A stretch of DNA of 7,759 nucleotides from Lachnospiraceae bacterium (GTDB taxonomy: Bacteria > Bacillota > Clostridia > Lachnospirales > Lachnospiraceae). The stretch covers positions 1 to 7,759 of the forward strand of contig JAFSBP010000225.1 in assembly GCA_017437205.1 (NCBI GenBank), in the 5' to 3' direction. The notes beneath the pieces were generated by a model, which saw only the letters and a program-made list of their open reading frames with translations, was not told where the DNA came from and searched no databases. The position numbers and the translations under genes were made by a program. Each line of letters opens with the position of its first letter. Position 1 is the first letter of the stretch. Of the stretch, positions 1 through 4,612 are shown one piece after another.

Positions 1-31
1 CAAAATTCCTTGTTTTGGTGTAGAATAGTGA

Positions 32-68
32 GTGGTTAAATTTTTCATTGGTAAGAAAATTATACCAC
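32..68 (+). repeat. Imperfect inverted repeat (hairpin) ahead of the terminator
   Basis: GTGGT at 32-36 is complementary to ACCAC at 64-68. Inside this, the T-rich stretch 41-46 (ending in C) pairs with GAAAA at 55-59, with bulges between the two paired blocks and a loop of about eight bases. A GTG at 32 opens a reading frame that runs into hflX, but it lies in this hairpin, has no ribosome binding site and gives a sequence unlike any HflX N-terminus, so I treat the stretch as non-coding. A TAGAAT at 21-26 could be a -10 box giving a transcript that starts near 33; its -35 box would lie at or just beyond the window edge. Confidence 0.35.
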
Positions 69-115
69 AAAAAAGGACTTCCGGCTCATATGAGTTAGAA
101 GTCCTTTTGCTTTTT
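69..115 (+). terminator. Strong bidirectional intrinsic terminator
   Basis: AAAAGGACTTC at 71-81 pairs perfectly with GAAGTCCTTTT at 98-108 (11 bp). The 16-base loop itself contains the palindrome CTCATATGAG. On the plus strand the stem runs into TTTT, GC, TTTTT (105-115). On the minus strand the six A's at 69-74 become a U-tract, so the element can stop transcription from both sides. It lies immediately before the first recognisable hflX codons at 143, where the HflX N-terminus should be encoded. Confidence 0.72.
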
Positions 116-142
116 CAGAGATTATGTTTTTTCACAGCCCCT

Positions 143-1300
143 TCTTTGGATGAATTGGAGGAACTGGTGGCCACTGCCGGAGCGGATACGGTGGGAAAGA
201 TCATTCAGAGCAGGGAGCAGATTCATCCCGGAACTTATCTGGGAAAGGGGAAACTGGATGAACTGAAAGACTGGATCGATTCTCTGGAGGCAACCGGTGT
301 TGTCTGTGATGATGAGTTGTCGCCGGCGCAGATGAAGAATCTGGAGGAGGTTCTGGACACAAAGATTCTGGATCGAACCATGGTGATTTTGGACATCTTC
401 GCGGCGAGAGCCAGATCCAGCGAAGGAAAGCTTCAGGTCGAACTCGCGCAGCTTAAGTACCGTGCAGTGAGACTGACGGGTCTTGGTGCGTCCCTGTCGA
501 GACTTGGCGGCGGTATCGGAACCAGAGGACCGGGTGAGAAGCGTCTGGAGATGGACAGGCGACTGATCCGTGAGCGCATCAGTGTATTGAAGCGTGAACT
601 GGAGGAAGTAAAGCGCCATCGCGATGTGACGAGACAGAAGCGGAGCGCTAATCCTATTCCGGTCATCTCCATTGTCGGCTACACCAATGCAGGAAAATCC
701 ACGCTCCTCAACCGCATGAGTGGTTCGCAGGTGTTGGCGGAGGATAAACTGTTCGCAACCCTTGATCCCACCACGAGAGAACTGGATCTGGGAGATGGGG
801 AGACTGTGTTGATGACCGACACGGTAGGATTTATCCGGAAACTTCCTCATCATCTGATCGAGGCGTTTAAAAGTACACGTTAGGAAGCAAAATATGCGGA
901 TATTATTCTCCATGTGGTGGATGCGTCCAATCCCCAGATGGAGGCGCACCTTGAAGTGGTGCAGAATATTCTGAGAGATCTGGAAATCACGGGAAAGCCC
1001 ATGGTGACAGCGTTCAATAAGTGGGATCAATGTGAATACGACATCAGACCCAGAGATGCAAAGGCAGACAGAGTGGTGTACATTTCGGCGCTGACCGGTG
1101 AGGGGCTGGATGATCTAAGATTCACACTCAGCACCATGCTCAGAAACCGCAGGGTATATTTGGAAAAACTGTATCCGTATGCCGAAGCGGGAAAAGTGCA
1201 GCTGATCCGCAGATACGGAAAACTGTTGGAAGAGAGCTACACGGAGGAGGGAATCCTCGTGAAAGCATATATTCCAAAAGAACTGCAGGGGCAATGTTGA
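143..1300 (+). pseudogene. hflX: HflX GTPase gene, N-terminally truncated and split by an in-frame TAG
   Basis: HflX is a cytoplasmic GTPase that binds the 50S subunit and splits stalled ribosomes under stress. Homology starts at SLDELEELV (143 on) and continues through the glycine-rich HflX domain (GGGIGTRGPGE), the P-loop GYTNAGKST (677-703), LFATLDPTTR, DTVGF (818 on), NKWD (1016-1027), the G5-like SALTGEG (1085 on) and a normal C-terminus ending KELQGQC. Two defects are visible. The usual first 20-30 residues, including the beta strand that normally begins ILVxV, are absent, and a terminator sits in their place. In addition, TAG at 881-883 replaces the Glu expected in the stretch FKSTLEEAKYAD, and the codon before it reads Arg instead of Leu. 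The frame is the same on both sides and all other motifs are intact, so the damage is recent or is a sequencing or assembly error. No convincing start exists; GTG at 167 after GGAGG (157-161) is the only one with a plausible ribosome binding site. Identity as HflX is near certain; loss of function is likely. Confidence 0.82.
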
Positions 1301-1306
1301 CATTGC
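1291..1306 (+). other. Small stem-loop over the hflX stop codon
   Basis: GCAATG (1291-1296) and CATTGC (1301-1306) form a perfect 6-bp stem with loop TTGA. It covers the hflX stop codon TGA at 1298-1300 and lies in the 21-base gap before the convergent sigma factor gene. No T-tract follows on either strand, so it is not a normal intrinsic terminator. It may be chance. Confidence 0.25.
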
Positions 1307-1321
1307 AGAGGTGTAAATGTG

Positions 1322-1822
1322 TCAGGAACGGAGCGGTTCCAGCTTCTTGCGTGCCCGGTGAAGGCGCATATAACAGGCGGAGTCGGAGATATTTAGCTGC
1401 CGGGAAATGTCAGTGACCGTGAAGCCTTTGTCATAGTACGCGATCAGGAGCATGAGTTCTTCTTCATTCAGATGCCGGCGGATATTCTGGTAGCGGGTTT
1501 CACGCTCGATCCATCGGGTCATCGGCTCAAGGCGCAGAGATGGCAGAATCATGGTGGACGGAAAGTCGTCCTCCAGCGGGATAAAGGTCTGCGTCTCGCG
1601 AAAACACCGTCTCATGATATCATGTGTCTTATGGCGGGCGGTGATGATCAGCCAGCCATAAGGGTTCGGCGGTGTCACTGCGCGAAACTGTTCCCAAGCA
1701 GTAAGGTAAATCTCCTGCAGAATATCCTCGACAAGACCGGAGTTATGGGTGATGGATGCGACCAACCGGTAAAGGTAAGGATATGAATTTAGATAGAGAA
1801 AAGAAAAGTCGGAAACAGGCAT
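1322..1822 (-). CDS. ECF-like sigma-70 family RNA polymerase sigma factor
   Basis: This encodes a 166-residue protein with the two domains of a minimal (ECF-type) sigma factor. Region 2 covers about residues 6-70 and includes the helix GLVEDILQEIYLTAWEQF, matching the D-x-x-Q-E-x-F/Y-x-x-x-W pattern that contacts the beta' coiled coil. Region 4 covers about 113-163, with a helix-turn-helix (FTVTDISRQLNISDSACYMRLHRARKKL, read in two parts around residue 147) that would bind the -35 element. The linker at 71-112 is Pro- and acid-rich, as usual. The frame is open 32 codons further upstream, but ATG at 1822-1820 has GAGGTGA five bases before it and gives a normal ECF N-terminus, so I start there. 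No anti-sigma gene or membrane protein follows; the next gene downstream is hflX, convergent and only 21 bases away. The signal it responds to and its target promoters cannot be told from the sequence. Family assignment is secure; the subgroup is unknown. Confidence 0.85.
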   Translation of the reverse strand: MPVSDFSFLYLNSYPYLYRLVASITHNSGLVEDILQEIYLTAWEQFRAVTPPNPYGWLIITARHKTHDIMRRCFRETQTFIPLEDDFPSTMILPSLRLEPMTRWIERETRYQNIRRHLNEEELMLLIAYYDKGFTVTDISRQLNISDSACYMRLHRARKKLEPLRS

Positions 1823-1827
1823 GTCAG

Positions 1828-1834
1828 TCACCTC
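1828..1834 (-). promoter_or_regulatory. Ribosome binding site of the sigma factor gene
   Basis: On the minus strand this reads GAGGTGA, five bases before the ATG at 1822-1820. It fixes the start there and excludes the 32-codon upstream extension, which has no such site. Confidence 0.8.
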
Positions 1835-1852
1835 GCGAATAATGATGTATAT

Positions 1853-1881
1853 AGCATAGCGGAAAACGGGGTGATTGACCA
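1853..1881 (-). promoter_or_regulatory. Possible promoter of the sigma factor gene
   Basis: On the minus strand TGGTCA (1881-1876) and TATGCT (1858-1853) are 17 bases apart, and each matches four of six consensus bases of a housekeeping promoter. The start of transcription would fall about 25 bases upstream of the ATG. No GGAAC-type -35 element of an autoregulated ECF promoter is evident. The assignment is weak. Confidence 0.3.
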
Positions 1882-1890
1882 CCAACGGAT

Positions 1891-1933
1891 AGTGTGGATT
1901 TCTGTCGAAAATCCACACTTTTTAAATTTTTTT
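1891..1933 (+). terminator. Plus-strand intrinsic terminator in the divergent region
   Basis: AGTGTGGATTT (1891-1901) pairs perfectly with AAATCCACACT (1909-1919) around a 7-base loop. Thymines follow at 1920-1923 and 1927-1933, interrupted by AAA. The minus-strand reading has no T-tract after the stem, so it acts only on rightward transcripts. The nearest rightward gene upstream is hflX, which ended about 590 bases earlier on the far side of the leftward sigma gene. The element also insulates rfbA from readthrough. Confidence 0.75.
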
Positions 1934-1964
1934 GTGTAGTTTTCGATGGTAAAAGAGGTTGTCA

Positions 1965-1993
1965 TTGCAAAGATGAATAATCTGTGTTATACT
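1965..1993 (+). promoter_or_regulatory. Promoter of rfbA-glmM
   Basis: TTGCAA (1965-1970) and TATACT (1988-1993) are separated by 17 bases, with four and five of six matches to the housekeeping consensus. Transcription would start near 2000, giving a leader of about 30 bases. A TTGTCA at 1960-1965 is a nearer -35 match but would require a 22-base spacer, which is too long. The promoter lies just downstream of the insulating terminator at 1891-1933. Confidence 0.6.
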
Positions 1994-2004
1994 GTCATAC
2001 AGTA
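1990..2004 (+). promoter_or_regulatory. 15-bp palindrome over the rfbA -10 box and start site; candidate operator
   Basis: TACTGT (1990-1995) and ACAGTA (1999-2004) are perfect inverted copies around CAT. The left arm overlaps the -10 box (1988-1993) and the right arm covers the predicted start site, a position from which a bound dimeric repressor would block initiation. The regulator is unknown. The arms resemble the ends of an E. coli LexA box, but the spacing is far too short, and Bacillota LexA uses a different site. Confidence 0.35.
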
Positions 2005-2017
2005 CGACGATCAATTT

Positions 2018-2025
2018 GGAGGTGA
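2018..2025 (+). promoter_or_regulatory. Ribosome binding site of rfbA
   Basis: GGAGGTGA lies five bases before ATG at 2031. The alternative TTG start at 2016 would overlap this site and add five residues before the conserved [10 protein letters not shown]-terminus, so 2031 is the start. Confidence 0.88.
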
Positions 2026-2030
2026 TTTTC

Positions 2031-2909
2031 ATGAAGGGAATTATTTTGGCCGGAGGAAGCGGAACGAGACTATATCCGTTGACGAAAGTGACGTCGAAGC
2101 AGTTATTGCCGATTTATGATAAACCGATGATTTATTATCCTTTGTCGGTACTGATGAATGCGGGGATCCGTGAGATTCTGATTATCTCTACGCCGGATGA
2201 TACACCCCGATTTGAAGCACTTTTGGGTGATGGTCGCCAGTTTGGCGTGGAGCTGACCTATGCGGTGCAGCCCAGTCCCGATGGCCTGGCGCAGGCGTTC
2301 ATTATCGGAGAGGAATTTATCGGAAGTGATTCCGTGGCGATGGTTCTCGGAGATAACATCTTCCACGGTCACGGCCTGACGAAGCGCCTCAGAGATGCAG
2401 CCGCAAAGACCAGCGGAGCGACGGTGTTTGGCTACTATGTGGATGATCCGGAGCGTTTTGGTATTGTAGAGTTTGACAAGGAGGGCAAGGCGATCTCTAT
2501 CGAGGAAAAGCCAAAGCAGCCGAAGTCGAATTACTGTGTGACCGGTCTGTACTTTTATGATAATCGTGTGGTAGAGTATGCAAAGAATCTGAAACCCTCT
2601 GCCCGCGGTGAACTGGAGATTACCGATGTGAACCGGATCTATCTGGAAAATGGTGAATTAGAGGTTACGCTGCTTGGCCGTGGATTCACCTGGTTGGACA
2701 CCGGAACTCATGATTCCCTGGTGGAGGCGACGAATTTTGTTCGCACCATTGAGAACCATCAGCACAGAAAGGTCGGATGCCTGGAGGAGATCGGCTACCG
2801 GAACGGATGGATCACAGAGGATGAGATGTGGGCAGCATATGAAGTGCATAAGAAGAACGAGTATGGCGCATATCTGAGGGATGTACTGGAAGGAAAGTAC
2901 ATTGATTAA
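2031..2909 (+). CDS. rfbA: Glucose-1-phosphate thymidylyltransferase
   Basis: RfbA (RmlA) joins dTTP and glucose-1-phosphate to give dTDP-glucose and pyrophosphate, the first step to dTDP-rhamnose and other dTDP-deoxysugars of surface polysaccharides. The 292 residues match the family's usual length of about 290. Visible motifs are the nucleotide-binding loop [11 protein letters not shown] (8-18), [16 protein letters not shown] (22-37), the metal-binding Asp108 in LGDN, EEKP with Lys160, [15 protein letters not shown] and [10 protein letters not shown] with the second metal-binding Asp223. All are intact. It is a soluble cytoplasmic enzyme and in known members is inhibited by dTDP-rhamnose. 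It has its own promoter and a possible operator. The rfbB, rfbC and rfbD partners are not in the window; glmM follows after 30 bases instead. Confidence is high for the enzyme; the final sugar made cannot be told from here. Confidence 0.95.
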   Translation: MKGIILAGGSGTRLYPLTKVTSKQLLPIYDKPMIYYPLSVLMNAGIREILIISTPDDTPRFEALLGDGRQFGVELTYAVQPSPDGLAQAFIIGEEFIGSDSVAMVLGDNIFHGHGLTKRLRDAAAKTSGATVFGYYVDDPERFGIVEFDKEGKAISIEEKPKQPKSNYCVTGLYFYDNRVVEYAKNLKPSARGELEITDVNRIYLENGELEVTLLGRGFTWLDTGTHDSLVEATNFVRTIENHQHRKVGCLEEIGYRNGWITEDEMWAAYEVHKKNEYGAYLRDVLEGKYID

Positions 2910-2939
2910 TTAAGCATTTATGAATGGGGGAAAAGTAAA

Positions 2940-4289
2940 ATGGGAAAATATTTTGGAACAGACGGCTTTCGCGGTGAGGCGAATGTGGATTTGACCGTGG
3001 AGCATGCCTACAAGATCGGAAGATATCTTGGATGGTATTTCAGAAACAATAAGCGCAAGTGCCGGATGGTGATCGGCAAGGACACCAGACGAAGCAGTTA
3101 CATGTTTGAGTACTCCCTGGTGGCGGGACTGACTGCATCCGGAGCGGATGTTTTCCTGCTTCACGTGACGACGACACCCAGTGTTTCTTATGTGGTGAGA
3201 ACTGAGGAATTTGACTGTGGAATTATGATTTCTGCCAGCCATAATCCTTACTATGACAATGGAATCAAACTGCTTAACAGCCGTGGCGAAAAGATGGAGG
3301 AGGAAGTGATCAGTCTGATCGAGGCCTATTTGGATGGTGAGACGGATGAGATTCCTTTTGCGACAAAGGAGCATATCGGAACTACAGTGGACTATGTTGC
3401 CGGACGTCATCGCTATATCGGTTACCTGATCTCTCTTGCAACCCGCTCATTTAAAGGGATGCGTGTAGGTCTTGACTGTGCAAACGGAAGCTCATGGATG
3501 ATTGCAAAGAGCGTGTTCGATGCGTTGGGAGCGAAAACCTATGTGATTAACAATGATCCTGATGGAACGAACATTAATATGCATTGTGGCTCGACACATA
3601 TTGAGGTGCTTCAGAAGTTTGTACGTGACAACCATCTGGATGTGGGCTTTGCCTATGACGGAGATGCAGACAGATGTATTGCGGTGGATGAGAACGGCGA
3701 TGTAGTGGACGGTGATTTGATTCTCTATGTCTGCGGAAAGTATTTGAGGGACATCGGTAAGTTGAAGACAAACACTGTCGTGACGACGATTATGTCCAAT
3801 ATGGGTCTGTACAAGGCTTTCGACGCTGAGGGTATTAATTACGAGAAGACCGCTGTCGGAGATAAATATGTGTATGAAAATATGGCACAGAACGGTCATC
3901 GTCTCGGCGGTGAGCAATCCGGACACATTATTTTCAGCAAATATGCATCTACCGGAGACGGTATATTGACCTCCCTAAAGATTATGGAGGTTATGCTGGA
4001 GAAGAAACAGACCCTCTCCGAGCTGACCCGTGAGGTGGAGATTTTCCCTCAGTGTTTGAAGAATGTCCGGGTGAAGAGTAAGCCTGAAGCGAGAGCTGAT
4101 AAAGATGTGCAGGCTGTTATCCGAAAGGTGGAGGAAAGCCTGGGCGATGACGGAAGAATTTTAGTTCGTGAAAGTGGTACCGAACCGGTAATCCGTGTGA
4201 TGGTCGAGGCGAGAACCGATGAGCTCTGCGAGAAGTGCGTGGATGAGGTGATTCAGGTGATCTGTGCGAAGGGTCATGTGGTGGTTTAA
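2940..4289 (+). CDS. glmM: Phosphoglucosamine mutase
   Basis: GlmM interconverts glucosamine-6-phosphate and glucosamine-1-phosphate on the cytoplasmic route to UDP-GlcNAc, the precursor of peptidoglycan and wall polymers. The 449 residues match the usual GlmM length. The alpha-D-phosphohexomutase motifs are all present in order: N-terminal MGKYFGTDGFRG; catalytic loop ISASHNPYYDNGIK with phospho-Ser100; metal loop DGDADR (240-245); sugar loop GEQSGH (324-329); and phosphate loop RESGTEP (410-416). GEQSGH and the DNGIK wording favour GlmM over phosphomannomutase or phosphoglucomutase. GGGGGA (2926-2931) lies eight bases before the ATG. With only 30 bases after rfbA and no promoter seen between them, the two are probably co-transcribed and end at the 4362-4414 terminator. 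The gene is followed by rpoB rather than glmS. A related hexosamine- or hexose-specific mutase paralogue is the main alternative. Confidence 0.92.
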   Translation: MGKYFGTDGFRGEANVDLTVEHAYKIGRYLGWYFRNNKRKCRMVIGKDTRRSSYMFEYSLVAGLTASGADVFLLHVTTTPSVSYVVRTEEFDCGIMISASHNPYYDNGIKLLNSRGEKMEEEVISLIEAYLDGETDEIPFATKEHIGTTVDYVAGRHRYIGYLISLATRSFKGMRVGLDCANGSSWMIAKSVFDALGAKTYVINNDPDGTNINMHCGSTHIEVLQKFVRDNHLDVGFAYDGDADRCIAVDENGDVVDGDLILYVCGKYLRDIGKLKTNTVVTTIMSNMGLYKAFDAEGINYEKTAVGDKYVYENMAQNGHRLGGEQSGHIIFSKYASTGDGILTSLKIMEVMLEKKQTLSELTREVEIFPQCLKNVRVKSKPEARADKDVQAVIRKVEESLGDDGRILVRESGTEPVIRVMVEARTDELCEKCVDEVIQVICAKGHVVV

Positions 4290-4361
4290 GTTCGAATAAA
4301 ACTGAGAAGATTTTGTGAAGGGAATGTAACTTATAGATTGGATTAAGTTCTGATTTCAAAT

Positions 4362-4414
4362 AAGACCGTCCCGCTTTCGGTAGAGATAATCTACGAGGGC
4401 GGAGGCGGTCTTTT
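4362..4414 (+). terminator. Long-hairpin intrinsic terminator after glmM
   Basis: AAGACCG (4362-4368) pairs with CGGTCTT (4406-4412). The stem continues through CCGC (4371-4374) with GCGG (4399-4402), then TAGA (4381-4384) with TCTA (4390-4393), capped by the loop GATAA, with a few G-U pairs and single-base bulges. The run TTTT (4411-4414) follows. It ends the rfbA-glmM transcript and separates it from rpoB. The 72 bases between the glmM stop and this hairpin show nothing else. Confidence 0.75.
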
Positions 4415-4450
4415 CCTATGAAAAAACAACATTCAATTTCACAATTTCAA

Positions 4451-4478
4451 AATAAACTAGAAAATTTTAGAAATTTTG
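4451..4478 (+). promoter_or_regulatory. A/T-rich UP-like element upstream of the rpoB promoter
   Basis: The stretch just upstream of the rpoB -35 box is almost entirely A and T, with phased runs AAAA, TTTT, AAA and TTTT. This is the composition and position (about -65 to -37) of UP elements that bind the alpha-subunit C-terminal domains at strong promoters. The function is inferred from composition. Confidence 0.45.
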
Positions 4479-4479
4479 C

Positions 4480-4508
4480 TTGACATATTGCTTTGGACGT
4501 GATATGGT
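4480..4508 (+). promoter_or_regulatory. rpoB promoter
   Basis: A perfect -35 box TTGACA (4480-4485) is followed 17 bases later by TATGGT (4503-4508), four of six matches to the -10 consensus. Transcription would start near 4515, leaving a leader of about 98 bases. The leader contains the palindrome ATATATCATATAT (4560-4572) but no sign of an L10-binding fold or terminator. Together with the upstream A/T tract this looks like a strong constitutive promoter serving rpoB alone or rpoBC. Confidence 0.75.
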
Positions 4509-4597
4509 GATAGATGCACTATTGTGGTATCTTGTGCCTTTAAGAGGGAAAACGTGGGTATATATCATATATCTGCGCTTTTCGAGAGAAAGAAGAC

Positions 4598-4605
4598 AGG
4601 GGTGA
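4598..4605 (+). promoter_or_regulatory. Ribosome binding site of rpoB
   Basis: AGGGGTGA ends one base before an ATG at 4607 and seven bases before a second in-frame ATG at 4613. Only the second has workable spacing, and it gives the family-typical N-terminus MEKWRMRPV, so rpoB is started at 4613. Confidence 0.75.
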
Positions 4606-4612
4606 AATGTCT

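Noticed and set aside
122..1030. A 302-codon minus-strand open frame across hflX
   Set aside because: The opposite strand is plainly HflX, with intact GTPase motifs; the minus-strand protein resembles nothing known and has no supporting signals.
1291..1306. The stem-loop at the hflX stop as a terminator between the convergent genes
   Set aside because: The stem is only 6 bp and no T-tract follows on either strand.
1322..1918. A longer sigma factor start at 1918
   Set aside because: The extra 32 residues would be encoded partly from the terminator hairpin and have no ribosome binding site; ATG at 1822 has a strong one and the expected ECF length.
4418..4483. A 21-codon open frame starting MKKQHSIS between the glmM terminator and the rpoB promoter
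   Set aside because: It begins directly behind the terminator with no ribosome binding site and ends inside the rpoB -35 box, so it is almost certainly not translated.
4515..4612. An L10-type leader or riboswitch upstream of rpoB
   Set aside because: Only a weak A/T palindrome and short pairings are visible; no conserved fold or terminator/antiterminator pair could be drawn.
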